From the NCBI GenBank assembly GCA_050950645.1, contig JBMNHZ010000010.1:186001-250000 (forward strand): a stretch of DNA of 64,000 bases. The letters are read 5' to 3'. Made by a program: the position numbers and the translations under genes. Below, piece after piece: positions 8,222-16,504 of the stretch (the first letter of the stretch is position 1; the number at the start of each line of letters is the position of its first letter). The notes beneath the pieces were generated by a model that was not told where the DNA came from, did not search any database, and saw only the letters and a program-made list of their open reading frames with translations. This stretch comes from BRH-c25 sp012519325 (GTDB lineage: Bacteria; Bacillota; Clostridia; Lutisporales; Lutisporaceae).

Positions 8222-9364
8222 TCATCCGCAGCCAACTTCGCTTCTATAATTGCCCAGAAATCTGAAATATGAACATTTCTTCTTTATTTCTGCCAGAATA
8301 CCTATGATACTTTTATTCTTTACGTTTCCACTGAAATCTATATAGAAAAAATATTCCCACGCTTTACCTTCTAAAGGCCTGGATTCAATTTTCATCAGAT
8401 TACAGTTAGCCTCTGCAAAATGCTTTAATAATCTGTAAAGCGTTCCCGGCTTATGAGGCACACTACACACTATGCTGATTTTATCAGCATTTTCAATTTC
8501 AAGCTTTTCTTTGCTTATAATTATAAATCTGGTTCTGTTATTCTTGTTATTTTGTATATCTTGGCTGATTATACTAAGGCCGTATATTGAAGCTGCCTTT
8601 TTACCTGCAATACATGCTTTGGATTTCAAGCCTTCCTTTGCAACATATTCGGCACTCCCTGCAGTATCGAAATAAGGCATCTGTTTCCATTCAGGGTATT
8701 CCGAAAGGTAACGGCAGCACTGCATCAAGCCCTGCCGATGGCTGTATACCTCCCTGATATCAGAAGCCTCTGCACCTTCCACCGTAAGTAAGCTGTGCTC
8801 CACCTTAAGGCATTTTTCGCCCACAATATAGAATTCATACTCTCTAAGTAAATCGTATACTTCATTAATACTGCCGGAGATAGAGTTTTCTATTGGAAGT
8901 ACACCGTACTTTATTTCCTCTTTTGCAAGAGCTTCAAAAACATCTCTGAAGCTGTAGCAGCTTAAGATTTTATTTTCTTCCCCGAAATACTCAATGACGG
9001 CCTGATAGCTATAACAGCCCGGAATTCCTTGATAACCAATTACCATGCCCGTTTTCGCACCTTCAAACTTGAGAGGCTCTTGTTTTCTGCCTATAATATC
9101 CTCTTGAAAACTCCTGCATAAAAATATTAGATTTTCCAAGAACCCCTCGATATAACTTATATCAAAACCGACTTTAACTTCATTGGCAAATCTCTCAATA
9201 ATTTCTCTTTCTCGTGCCGGGTCATATATTTTCAGATTTTTTTCTTCTTTGTATATTCCTATTCTGGCGGCAAGTGCCATCCTTTCTATAAATAAGCCAA
9301 CCATTTTTTCATCAGTCTCATTTATTTTATGTCGCAATTTTTCAAGTTCAGTCAATACAAACAC
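8222..9364 (-). CDS. pheA: Bifunctional chorismate mutase/prephenate dehydratase
   Basis: This enzyme converts chorismate to prephenate and then to phenylpyruvate, the route to phenylalanine. Domains in order: AroQ-type chorismate mutase (about 1-88; LRHKINETDEKMV, ERMALAARIGIYK), prephenate dehydratase (about 107-285; GIPGCYSYQAV, VLPIENSISGSI, catalytic NRTRF at 276-280) and a C-terminal ACT domain with the phenylalanine-binding ESRP motif, so feedback inhibition is expected. The frame opens with GTG at 9364, inside the end of tyrA; TTG at 9355 has better spacing from AAAGGA. It forms an operon with tyrA. Confidence 0.95.
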   Translation of the reverse strand: MFVLTELEKLRHKINETDEKMVGLFIERMALAARIGIYKEEKNLKIYDPAREREIIERFANEVKVGFDISYIEGFLENLIFLCRSFQEDIIGRKQEPLKFEGAKTGMVIGYQGIPGCYSYQAVIEYFGEENKILSCYSFRDVFEALAKEEIKYGVLPIENSISGSINEVYDLLREYEFYIVGEKCLKVEHSLLTVEGAEASDIREVYSHRQGLMQCCRYLSEYPEWKQMPYFDTAGSAEYVAKEGLKSKACIAGKKAASIYGLSIISQDIQNNKNNRTRFIIISKEKLEIENADKISIVCSVPHKPGTLYRLLKHFAEANCNLMKIESRPLEGKAWEYFFYIDFSGNVKNKSIIGILAEIKKKCSYFRFLGNYRSEVGCG

Positions 9365-10227
9365 ATCCTTTTACCCTTGACAGCATTGTCAAATAATATC
9401 TGCAAACTATTTTTATCCTGTTCGCTCAAAGCATTTTTTACTTTTTGAAGTATGTCAATCATATCTTCTATCCTGTCAATAATATTTGAATTGTTCATTT
9501 CAAGTATTTGTGTCCATAATTCCCTGTTCAGCACCGACACTCTGGTGACATCCATGAAGCTGCGCCCCATAAAAACGCTCATATCCTTTTCTCCCACTGC
9601 AAGATTGGCGAAGGAAACAGCAACTATGTGAGGAAGCTGGCTGACTAAGGACATTATCCGGTCATGTGCCCTTGCTTCCACCCTGGTCACACGCCTGCAC
9701 CCGATTAAAGCCGCCAGTCTTTCAATAACTCTTATTCCTTCCCCGCTGTTCCTGTCATGTGGTGTTATAATATAATTCGTATCAAAAAACAGTTCCGGAG
9801 ACGCAGCGTCAAAGCCCTGAAACTCATTTCCTGCCATTGGATGTCCGCCAACAAACTCAACATTTTTCGGCAAGTACTTTATTGCAGCCTCAATTATCGG
9901 TTCCTTTATACCGCAGGTATCGGTTATTATGGTTCCTGGCTTGAAATGCCCGGCATTATCTTTTATAAACTCTATTGTTTCCCGTGGATAAAGAGCAATT
10001 ATTACTATATCAGATTTTTGCAATATTGCTTGTGCATCAACAGCACCATCGTCTATTGCTCCGCAGCCGGCTGCTTTGTCCAGTACACCGCTGTCAATAT
10101 CAATTCCGAATATTTTGCCTGTTTTGGTCCTTCTCAAAGCTTTAGTACAGGAACCCCCTATTAATCCTAAACCTGCTACTGCAATGTTTTTTCTAAAGTC
10201 GCCTTTTTCCAGTTTAATCTCCTCCAA
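9352..10227 (-). CDS. tyrA: Prephenate dehydrogenase
   Basis: TyrA oxidises prephenate to 4-hydroxyphenylpyruvate with NAD(P)+, the tyrosine branch. The Rossmann motif GLGLIGGS (about 19-26), the DTCGIKEPI stretch and the catalytic-region GGHPMAGNE are all visible, and 291 residues is the normal length for a TyrA without an ACT domain. It overlaps pheA by 13 bases, so the two are translationally coupled. The start is unclear: TTG at 10227 overlaps the GGAGGAG ribosome-binding site, and no ATG is available before the Rossmann motif. Confidence 0.94.
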   Translation of the reverse strand: MEEIKLEKGDFRKNIAVAGLGLIGGSCTKALRRTKTGKIFGIDIDSGVLDKAAGCGAIDDGAVDAQAILQKSDIVIIALYPRETIEFIKDNAGHFKPGTIITDTCGIKEPIIEAAIKYLPKNVEFVGGHPMAGNEFQGFDAASPELFFDTNYIITPHDRNSGEGIRVIERLAALIGCRRVTRVEARAHDRIMSLVSQLPHIVAVSFANLAVGEKDMSVFMGRSFMDVTRVSVLNRELWTQILEMNNSNIIDRIEDMIDILQKVKNALSEQDKNSLQILFDNAVKGKRMCLY

Positions 10228-10287
10228 TCCTTGAAAAGTATATCACCATATACACATCCCGAATCCACTGCATTGCCCTCTCTTGCT

Positions 10288-10320
10288 AGAAAAAAATAAG
10301 GCTCTAATGAGCCTTATTTG
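10288..10320 (-). terminator. Intrinsic terminator upstream of tyrA
   Basis: Stem AATAAGGCTC (10295-10304)/GAGCCTTATT (10309-10318), loop TAAT. On the minus strand it is followed by a run of six T. It would end transcripts of the small genes at 10.4-10.7 kb. Confidence 0.85.
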
Positions 10321-10379
10321 TAATAGCTGCTTATTATTATAAGCTGTCCATATGAAACATATTTAAAGAATTTAACTCA

Positions 10380-10494
10380 TTAAGAAAGGTAATATATTCT
10401 TTTTGCATGTAAAATAACCAGCGCTATAATAATAGCCCAGGCTATAGCAAAAATAATATATTCCGCTGATTCCCTTTCTTAATAAATTATCCAT
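10380..10494 (-). pseudogene. Possible small single-pass membrane protein with a one-base frameshift
   Basis: An ATG at 10494 has a good GGAG site 9 bases upstream and reads MDNLLRK. If one G is dropped from the following AAAGGG run, the frame continues as ESAEYIIFAIAWAIIIALV and ends ...HAKRIYYLS at TAA 10380. That is a convincing 37-residue one-helix membrane protein. In the frame as given, the product is an unremarkable 41-residue peptide that ends at about the same place. Either the run holds a sequencing error or the gene is recently broken. It is followed by the terminator at 10288-10320. Confidence 0.4.
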
Positions 10495-10658
10495 AGCACA
10501 GATCTCCAAGTCTTGAATACTCAATATTTATAATTCATATGCCGTAAAATCAGAAGCTACCTATTTTGTAATGATAAATCTTTTACGAAATATATAAATT
10601 TAATATTTCCATAAATTATATCAGATGTATATAATATGTCAATCCTTTTTACCCCTGA

Positions 10659-10742
10659 TTACCGCAGCAACGGAGCAATGATTGTCAGCAGAAAAGCTAT
10701 AGTAATCAATATGCTGATTACTGCAGCCATCCTTTTTTTCAC
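10659..10742 (-). CDS. Tiny membrane protein, 27 residues
   Basis: GTG at 10742 is preceded by GGGGGTG at a suitable distance. The product starts with a basic MKKRM and continues as one hydrophobic helix (AAVISILITIAFLLTIIAPL) ending in LR. The layout resembles the very small Prli42/DUF4044-type membrane peptides of Firmicutes, but I do not recognise it specifically. It lies between the obg operon terminator and the small gene at 10380-10494, same strand. Too short for routine gene calling. Confidence 0.5.
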   Translation of the reverse strand: MKKRMAAVISILITIAFLLTIIAPLLR

Positions 10743-10786
10743 AAAAACACCCCCGTGCAATTATATATCTGCTGTTCCTGCATTAT

Positions 10787-10815
10787 GATTAAAAGGCAGA
10801 CTCATGTCTGCCATC
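10787..10815 (-). terminator. Intrinsic terminator of the obg operon
   Basis: GGCAGAC (10795-10801)/GTCTGCC (10806-10812), loop TCAT, followed on the minus strand by TTTTAAT. It lies directly after the stop codon of the Cys-rich small gene. Confidence 0.8.
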
Positions 10816-10818
10816 GTT

Positions 10819-11004
10819 TTACACTTCTATTTCTTTTTTGAGCTTGCGTCGATGAGTCTCATATCCAGGCTCACCCTTTTTCCAGCCTTTTCTGCTTTTT
10901 TCAGTATTGGCAACATAATTCTCATTAATAATTACTTCGTTCCTTGCCAGGCAGAAATATGTCGGGGTGTTCTGCTTACAATTTTCGCAGTGCATGCAGT
11001 TCAT
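10819..11004 (-). CDS. Small cysteine-rich protein of unknown function
   Basis: The 61-residue product begins MNCMHCENCKQ and has a fourth Cys in YFCLARNEV, giving C-x2-C-x2-C-x9-C within the first 19 residues. That suggests a small metal-binding (zinc or Fe-S) knuckle. The rest is strongly basic (KSRKGWKKGEPG...HRRKLKKE). TGGAGG lies 11 bases upstream of the ATG. It follows obg by 24 bp and ends just before a terminator, so it is probably the last gene of the obg transcript. I do not recognise a named family. Confidence 0.6.
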   Translation of the reverse strand: MNCMHCENCKQNTPTYFCLARNEVIINENYVANTEKSRKGWKKGEPGYETHRRKLKKEIEV

Positions 11005-11028
11005 TTCCCAAAATTGACCTCCAGTTCT

Positions 11029-12306
11029 TCATTCAAAATATTCAAATTCCAAATCCAGCATCCTTATTGTATCACCGTCTTTAACACCTAACTGTCTCAG
11101 CTCATCAACAATACCCCTCTTTCTAAGTACTTTCTGAAAATACTTGATAGAGTCATTATCATCCAGGTTAACTGATGCAAGCAGCTGCTCAATCAGCCTC
11201 CCTTCAACGATAAACACTCCATTTTCCTTTCTGGCAGTAAATGGCTTATCCTCTGTATTAATATGATAACTCAAATCTACGATTTCTTCAACCGGTTCTT
11301 CAACATCTTTTATGCTTTCCAGCAAATTAAACACTCTATCCATAAGCGGTGCAATACCATCCCTTGTAGCAGCCGAAATTGCATACACCTCGTAACCTTT
11401 CTTGCCTAACTCTTCAACTATCCTGCCATAGTTCTCCCTCGCTGCGGGAATATCCATCTTATTGCAGGCAACAAGCTGCGGCTTATTTGCCAGCTTCTCG
11501 CTGTACAGCTTCAGCTCCTGGTTTATTTTATCAAAATCCTCCAAAGGATCTCTTCCCTCAAGTCCTGAGGTATCCAGCAAATGTATCAGCACCTTTGTCC
11601 TTTCTACATGCCTCAAAAAATCATGCCCCAGTCCGACCCCGCTGTGCGCCCCTTCAATAAGCCCGGGAATATCGGCAATCACAAAGCTTCTTCCGCTTCC
11701 CAGGTCTACTACTCCCAAGTTCGGTACAAGGGTGGTAAAATGATAATTCGCAATTTTTGGCTTGGCAGAGGTTACAATGGACAAGAATGTAGATTTCCCT
11801 ACATTTGGAAATCCTACAAGCCCAACATCGGCCAAAAGCTTCAGTTCCATTTCAATCCATCTTTCCATACCCGGCTCTCCGGGCTGGGCAAACCTTGGCG
11901 CTTGTCTTGTAGGAGTGGCAAAATGCTGATTTCCCTTTCCGCCTTTACCTCCAAGAGCAACAATAACCTTATCCCCGGAATACTTCAAATCACCAAGCAA
12001 GGCTCCGGTTTCAGCGTCTCTTAGAATAGTTCCTGCAGGCACCTTTATGTACAGGTCATCAGCACTTTTACCGGATGAATTATTGGTCCCTCCCATTTCT
12101 CCATTTCCGGCAATATGCTTTCTCTTATATCTGAAGTCCATCAGGGTTCTCATATTTTCATCGACTATGAAGACTATGTCCCCTCCGTCTCCCCCGTCTC
12201 CTCCGTCCGGGCCGCCATTAGGTACATATTTTTCCCTGCGGAAGGATACCCTGCCGTCTCCCCCGCTTCCTGATTTCACATATATTTTTGCCTTATCCAC
12301 AAACAT
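11029..12306 (-). CDS. obg: GTPase Obg/CgtA
   Basis: Obg is an essential GTPase that binds the 50S subunit late in assembly and connects ribosome state with stress and, in sporulating Firmicutes, with entry into sporulation. The glycine-rich Obg fold (about 1-158; VPNGGPDGGDGGDGG) comes first. The G domain carries P-loop GFPNVGKS (about 164), switch DIPGLIEGA and NKMD. The C-terminal OCT domain is present (about 350-425). 425 residues is typical. The stop codon of the spo0B-like gene lies one base before the ATG, matching the spo0B-obg order of Bacillus. Confidence 0.97.
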   Translation of the reverse strand: MFVDKAKIYVKSGSGGDGRVSFRREKYVPNGGPDGGDGGDGGDIVFIVDENMRTLMDFRYKRKHIAGNGEMGGTNNSSGKSADDLYIKVPAGTILRDAETGALLGDLKYSGDKVIVALGGKGGKGNQHFATPTRQAPRFAQPGEPGMERWIEMELKLLADVGLVGFPNVGKSTFLSIVTSAKPKIANYHFTTLVPNLGVVDLGSGRSFVIADIPGLIEGAHSGVGLGHDFLRHVERTKVLIHLLDTSGLEGRDPLEDFDKINQELKLYSEKLANKPQLVACNKMDIPAARENYGRIVEELGKKGYEVYAISAATRDGIAPLMDRVFNLLESIKDVEEPVEEIVDLSYHINTEDKPFTARKENGVFIVEGRLIEQLLASVNLDDNDSIKYFQKVLRKRGIVDELRQLGVKDGDTIRMLDLEFEYFE

Positions 12307-12307
12307 A

Positions 12308-12988
12308 CTATTCTCCTTTTTTGACTTTGGAAATATTCAATATAAAGGTCAATTCATCCTTAAGCATTCTTCCGTCGAAACCTATATCACTACAGTACTT
12401 TTTTACCGTATCAAATCCCAGAACATCTCTTGCTGCCTTCTTCCAGTAAATTGCCTGCTCAGGAAAAGTTAATGTAATACCTGCTCCTTGCCCCTCCCTT
12501 ATTTCCCTGCAGTATATTTTCATTTGATAGCTCTCTGAATTCTCTTTCAAATTACACACAACATGATAATCTTTCATACCTCTTTCATCAAGCATATATA
12601 AAAAGCCCAGTATGACATGATCGACAATATATATGACAGGTACCTCATCAAGAATTCTTATATTGGAATCAAAGCTGACCTTTATACTGACCTCAAGCTT
12701 AAGATCAACGCTCTCAGCCTCTTTTACCTTATTGTAAAGTAAATCAGCCAGCTTTATACATTTGCAGTTATATAGTATTCCAATGTTCTCCATCTGCCTG
12801 CAGTATTCTGTAATAAGCTGCAGCACCTTATCCGGCTTATTAAGCTGAGTATAGCCGTACAATACCTGAAGCAGGTTAAAAAAGTCATGACGATACTCGC
12901 TTAAGTGGTTTTTCAAGCTCTCAATAAACATCTCCCGCTCTGCTTCAATGTCAATAGTATTATTCCTTTTGCATTTTTCTATCTTCAT
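12308..12988 (-). CDS. Spo0B-like phosphotransferase / SpoOB_a-type histidine kinase domain protein
   Basis: Residues about 25-60 contain EYRHDFFNLLQVLYGYTQL, the helical-hairpin motif with the phospho-accepting histidine (H34) of Spo0B and related sensor kinases. The remainder (about 75-220) is a degenerate GHKL-like fold without convincing N, G1 or G2 boxes, as in Spo0B. In Bacillus, Spo0B passes phosphate from Spo0F to Spo0A and its gene lies between rpmA and obg, exactly as here. Clostridia usually lack the full phosphorelay, so the partner is uncertain and the assignment rests on position and the histidine motif. Confidence 0.75.
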   Translation of the reverse strand: MKIEKCKRNNTIDIEAEREMFIESLKNHLSEYRHDFFNLLQVLYGYTQLNKPDKVLQLITEYCRQMENIGILYNCKCIKLADLLYNKVKEAESVDLKLEVSIKVSFDSNIRILDEVPVIYIVDHVILGFLYMLDERGMKDYHVVCNLKENSESYQMKIYCREIREGQGAGITLTFPEQAIYWKKAARDVLGFDTVKKYCSDIGFDGRMLKDELTFILNISKVKKGE

Positions 12989-13013
12989 ATTATCTCATCT
13001 CCTAAATGCAAAA

Positions 13014-13047
13014 ATGTTAAAAAAGGTACAGCCAGGCCGTACCTTTA
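13014..13047 (-). terminator. Intrinsic terminator after rpmA
   Basis: AAAGGTAC (13022-13029)/GTACCTTT (13039-13046) with a GC-rich loop, followed on the minus strand by a T run. It separates the rplU-prp-rpmA unit from spo0B-obg, perhaps with readthrough. Confidence 0.75.
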
Positions 13048-13061
13048 GTATTTCTACACTA

Positions 13062-13343
13062 TTATTGCACCGGATATACACTTGCTTGCTTCTTGTTTCT
13101 GCCTTTACGCTCAAATTTAACAATACCCTCAATAAGCGCAAATAGAGTATCATCCTTGCCTATTCCCACATTTATGCCAGGATGGATTTTAGTCCCTCTC
13201 TGCCTTACTATTATATTACCTGCAAGTACCGGCTGTCCGTCAGCCTTTTTTGTTCCCAGCCTCTTAGCATTAGAGTCCCTGCCGTTTCTTGAACTCCCCA
13301 CACCTTTTTTGTGTGCAAATAACTGAAGGTTCATCTTGAACAT
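13062..13343 (-). CDS. rpmA: 50S ribosomal protein L27 with cleavable N-terminus
   Basis: L27 sits near the peptidyl-transferase centre of the 50S subunit. The sequence [21 protein letters not shown] is diagnostic. A nine-residue leader, MFKMNLQLF, precedes the conserved AHKKG. In Firmicutes this leader is removed by the Prp protease, whose gene is the next one upstream (3 bp away). Strong GGAGG upstream of ATG 13343. Length (93) is normal. Confidence 0.97.
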   Translation of the reverse strand: MFKMNLQLFAHKKGVGSSRNGRDSNAKRLGTKKADGQPVLAGNIIVRQRGTKIHPGINVGIGKDDTLFALIEGIVKFERKGRNKKQASVYPVQ

Positions 13344-13345
13344 AT

Positions 13346-13678
13346 TTACACCTCCTCTTCAACTATATCAATATGCCTTGTATAGCTTTCTTCAATACTT
13401 TTAAAACCTGTGTAAATGGTTTCAAGTATCGCTTCGCACATAATACGCTTTTTGTCGGATTCGGCATCGGTAATACTGCATGTAAGATATCCCTCGTCAA
13501 TTCTATAGTCCACTTTAACCTCCGCAACCTTCAACAATCCCAAAATGGCCGTTTGCCCAAGGGCGGAAACTGCACTGCAGACTATATCAGTGCCGCGGAT
13601 ACCATAGCCTGAATGCCCTGATATCTTGAAACCCTTTATTCTGCCTTCTTTGGCTTTGTAGATCACAATCTTAATCAT
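13346..13678 (-). CDS. prp: Ribosomal-processing cysteine protease Prp
   Basis: Prp (YsxB, formerly DUF464) removes the N-terminal extension of L27, an essential step in Firmicutes. The catalytic histidine H22 in SGHSGYG and cysteine C34 in [10 protein letters not shown] are both present at the expected positions, and 110 residues is the usual size. It lies between rplU and rpmA, the conserved rplU-prp-rpmA arrangement, with short gaps and a weak ribosome-binding site that suggests coupling to rplU translation. Confidence 0.95.
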   Translation of the reverse strand: MIKIVIYKAKEGRIKGFKISGHSGYGIRGTDIVCSAVSALGQTAILGLLKVAEVKVDYRIDEGYLTCSITDAESDKKRIMCEAILETIYTGFKSIEESYTRHIDIVEEEV

Positions 13679-13689
13679 AATAATCGCTT

Positions 13690-14001
13690 CTATGCGTTTA
13701 TTTTTTCGATTTTTACCTTTGTGAAAGGCTGTCTGTGGCCCTGTTTCCTTCTATAATCCTTCTTAGGCTTATATTTGAACACAATTATCTTTTTTGACCT
13801 GCCATTCTCAATAACTGTTCCTTCAACCTTTGCGCCTGCAACTACAGGATTTCCGATCTGAAGCTCACCATTATTTCCTACGGCAAGTACTTCTTCAAAC
13901 ATAACCTTTTCACCGGATTCTGCATTAAGCTTTTCCACCGTCAATACATCACCGGCCTTAACCATGTACTGCTTGCCACCAGTCTTTATTATTGCATACA
14001 T
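13690..14001 (-). CDS. rplU: 50S ribosomal protein L21
   Basis: L21 binds 23S rRNA domain V. The protein begins [18 protein letters not shown] and contains the [19 protein letters not shown] signature near its C-terminus. Although the frame is open upstream to 14112, the ATG at 14001 has GGAGG 9 bases upstream and gives the standard 103 residues; the extra upstream codons belong to the mRNA leader. First gene of rplU-prp-rpmA. Confidence 0.97.
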   Translation of the reverse strand: MYAIIKTGGKQYMVKAGDVLTVEKLNAESGEKVMFEEVLAVGNNGELQIGNPVVAGAKVEGTVIENGRSKKIIVFKYKPKKDYRRKQGHRQPFTKVKIEKINA

Positions 14002-14011
14002 TAGGCTACAC

Positions 14012-14098
14012 CTCCTCATAAATAAGTCTCGCCGAATTCCAGGCATCCTCATTGCGATAAAGGATTTAAACCCGATTCGTGCGGATACGCCTACGTCA
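14012..14098 (-). ncRNA. Candidate L21 leader (autoregulatory mRNA leader of rplU)
   Basis: About 90 nt of leader separates the rplU promoter from its start codon. AGGCGTATCC and GGATGCCT within it can pair around a loop, as expected for a ribosomal-protein leader. An L21 leader is known upstream of rplU in Firmicutes. Matched by position and folding only, not to a covariance model. Confidence 0.5.
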
Positions 14099-14102
14099 GT
14101 AT

Positions 14103-14131
14103 ATGTTATCACATAGCAAATTTTTTGTCAA
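14103..14131 (-). promoter_or_regulatory. Sigma-A type promoter of rplU-prp-rpmA
   Basis: -35 TTGACA (14131-14126), 17-bp spacer and -10 TAACAT (14108-14103), read on the minus strand. The predicted start falls about 95 bases upstream of the rplU ATG. Confidence 0.8.
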
Positions 14132-14208
14132 TAATTTTGACCAACGGCGATGCTAAATTTACATAACTTCTCCGGAACCCCCAGCTCCAAAGTCTATACT
14201 AATTCTCA

Positions 14209-14229
14209 TTACTCGCAACTCGCGACTGA
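14209..14229. repeat. Short heptanucleotide array (ACTCGCA type)
   Basis: TTACTCG, CAACTCG and CGACTGA follow one another at 7-bp steps beside the rng stop codon. Weak, two good units only. Confidence 0.45.
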
Positions 14230-14230
14230 T

Positions 14231-15754
14231 TCATATTTCCCTGCAGCCCTTCTTGCGAAGCTCTGTAATTTCCGTCATACCTATACCCTTTACTAAATAG
14301 CCTTCCCTGTGAAGCCCTGCCGAAGTTCTGACAAACACAGGCTTATTATAGCTCTTGCCCAGCTCAAACATATCCTCATCTATGTAATAGTTTATCAATT
14401 CCTCTACATCCGGATGAATTTCAAGAAAAGCCGCCATTGCACCGGTATTGAAAAACAAGCCGTTTACTTCCTTCTCTATTTCTTTGACAATTGTCTCACT
14501 GGATAAAATTCTTCCTTCACCTTTACAGTATGGGCAAGGTGCCAGCAATACATTTTCTATTCGCTGCCTCACCTTTTTTCGAGTCATTTCGACCAAGCCC
14601 AGTTGAGTCATCCCAAGTACATTAGTTCTTGTCCTGTCTTTTTTCAGTGCATTTCTGAGGGCTTCGAGAACGGTACTTTCGTCTTCCTCATCCGCCATAT
14701 CAATGAAATCAATTATTATAATGCCTCCTATATCCCTAAGCCGCAGCTGCTTCGCTATCTCCTTTGCTGCCTCTATATTTGTCTTAAGCACAGTATCCTT
14801 CAGGTCTACCGTGCCGACATACTTTCCCGTATTAACATCTATGGATGTAAGCGCTTCAGTCTGATCTATAACTATGTATCCTCCGCATTTCAACCAGATC
14901 TTTCGATTCATTATCTTGCTTATCTGAGATTCTATCTGAAAATATTCGAATATATCATAACTCTTATTATAGTATTCAACTTTGTTTTTAAAATGGGATG
15001 AAATCATTGTTATAAGCTCCCGTACCTTCTCATAGTGTTCTTTGTTGTTTATTACAAGCCTGTCTATATCTTTAGTAAATACATCCCTGACAGTCCTGTA
15101 AATTATACTCATATCCTTATGAACTATTCTTGGAGCGGCCCCAGTTTTTTGCTTTTTCTTTATATTATCCCAAAGCTTAAGCAAAAAATTTATATCATTG
15201 CTTAAATCAGCTTCGGTACAATCCTCTGCGGCAGTCCTTATTATCAATCCCATTCCTTTGGGTTTCAACTCCTCTGCCAGCCTTTTCAATCTTTCCCTGA
15301 TTTCGCTGTCCTCTATCCGCCTGGATATTCCTATGTATTCAACAGTGGGCATCAATACTGCGAACCTTCCCGGTAAAGTAATGTGTGTTGTTACCCTAGC
15401 ACCTTTTGCATCTATAGGCTCCTTCATTACCTGAACCATTATTTCCTGACCGGACTTTAGAAGGTCATCTATCTGATAATCTTTATACTGCGCGGAGCTG
15501 ACATACATCTCATCCTCATCAAAATAAGTGTTTGGAAGTGCATCTTTTACATACAAAAATGCATTTTTGTCCAAACCAATATTGATAAAGGCTGCCTGCA
15601 TTCCGGGAAGCACGTTTTCCACCCTTCCCTTGTATATATTGCCTGTAATCCTTTCGTTGCTCTGCCTTTCAATATATATCTCAGCCAGTTCCTTGTTTTC
15701 CAGCAAGGCAACACGGGTTTGCCTGGAACCAACATCAATAATAATCTCTTTCAT
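14231..15754 (-). CDS. rng: Ribonuclease G/E family endoribonuclease
   Basis: RNase G/E family enzymes cut single-stranded A/U-rich RNA and act in rRNA maturation and mRNA decay. Domains: S1-like RNA-binding region (about 35-120; GNIYKGRVENVLPGMQAAFINIG), 5' sensor and RNase H-like parts, then the DNase I-like catalytic core with IDVNTGKYVG and IIIDFIDM (metal-binding aspartates) and the Zn-link CPYC near residue 408. It ends soon after the Zn-link region, so it resembles RNase G and not the long RNase E. GTG at 15763 overlaps the AAGGAG site, so ATG 15754 is chosen. Confidence 0.93.
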   Translation of the reverse strand: MKEIIIDVGSRQTRVALLENKELAEIYIERQSNERITGNIYKGRVENVLPGMQAAFINIGLDKNAFLYVKDALPNTYFDEDEMYVSSAQYKDYQIDDLLKSGQEIMVQVMKEPIDAKGARVTTHITLPGRFAVLMPTVEYIGISRRIEDSEIRERLKRLAEELKPKGMGLIIRTAAEDCTEADLSNDINFLLKLWDNIKKKQKTGAAPRIVHKDMSIIYRTVRDVFTKDIDRLVINNKEHYEKVRELITMISSHFKNKVEYYNKSYDIFEYFQIESQISKIMNRKIWLKCGGYIVIDQTEALTSIDVNTGKYVGTVDLKDTVLKTNIEAAKEIAKQLRLRDIGGIIIIDFIDMADEEDESTVLEALRNALKKDRTRTNVLGMTQLGLVEMTRKKVRQRIENVLLAPCPYCKGEGRILSSETIVKEIEKEVNGLFFNTGAMAAFLEIHPDVEELINYYIDEDMFELGKSYNKPVFVRTSAGLHREGYLVKGIGMTEITELRKKGCREI

Positions 15755-15790
15755 AAATCGCACTCCTTCATCTTTCGAATAAGATTTCAG

Positions 15791-16504
15791 TTATGCCTGA
15801 AAGCCTTCATATTCGAGCAAATCTACAAGCTTACCGTTTTTTTCTGCATATACTTGTTCCCTGTTTATTTTAATCTTCTGAATATCATAACCTGTGAATT
15901 CTTTAAAAGCCTCCATTAACAATTCAGGCTTAAGGTTTCCTCTGCTTCCGCTGAGGAGAAGGCAATCAATTGTATGCTTGCCTTCTTTAGACCCAGCCAG
16001 TTTCATGCTCACAATCAGGGGTTTTATATCTGTCTCCTTAAGCTCAAATCCCTTCTTGGGCTGCTTTTTCATTATTCTGATGTCTTTCTGCGCCGTAAAT
16101 GCTTCGATTTTACTTTTTAACTCACAATATGACAAATTTTCGATATAAATTTCAATACTATATCTTGAATGGGAAACAACCGACATGGCACTCTTATGGT
16201 TTCCGCCCATTTCAATGCCTGCGAGAATCCTTATTCCTTCCGGCAAAGAGTTGTTCAGGCGCCTCCGTATCTCCCGGACATCCATTGGCTCGGTAAGCTT
16301 TAAATCCACATATTCGGCATTGCTGGTGACGCCCAAGGATAACGGAGCAGCAAAGGATATCTCCTGGTGGGGATTGAAGCCGCTGCTGTAAGATATGGGT
16401 ATGCTTGCCCTTCTCAATGCTCTTTGAAATACCCTCATAAGATCCAGATGGGATATATACTTCACTTCACTGCCTTTGGTAAATTTAAGTCTTATTCCAA
16501 TCAT
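15791..16504 (-). CDS. TIGR03936 family radical-SAM-associated protein (DUF2344)
   Basis: The 237-residue protein belongs to the DUF2344 family, recognised by RLKFTKGSEVKYISHLDLMRVFQRALRRA and SYSSGFNPHQEISFAAPLSLG. Its function is not established. It is nearly always encoded next to, or fused with, a B12-binding-domain radical SAM protein, and here its ATG overlaps the stop codon of that gene by 4 bases (ATGA). A joint role in tRNA or ribosome modification has been suggested from neighbours such as rng and rplU, but that remains inference. Confidence 0.9.
   Translation of the reverse strand: MIGIRLKFTKGSEVKYISHLDLMRVFQRALRRASIPISYSSGFNPHQEISFAAPLSLGVTSNAEYVDLKLTEPMDVREIRRRLNNSLPEGIRILAGIEMGGNHKSAMSVVSHSRYSIEIYIENLSYCELKSKIEAFTAQKDIRIMKKQPKKGFELKETDIKPLIVSMKLAGSKEGKHTIDCLLLSGSRGNLKPELLMEAFKEFTGYDIQKIKINREQVYAEKNGKLVDLLEYEGFQA

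Noticed and set aside
10228..10330. T-box or other riboswitch upstream of tyrA-pheA
   Set aside because: No T-box sequence (GGTGGNACC) or other known motif on the minus strand, only a terminator of the preceding small genes.
11379..12472. Several plus-strand frames opposite obg
   Set aside because: Antisense shadows of a strongly conserved GTPase gene, with no ribosome-binding sites or family likeness.
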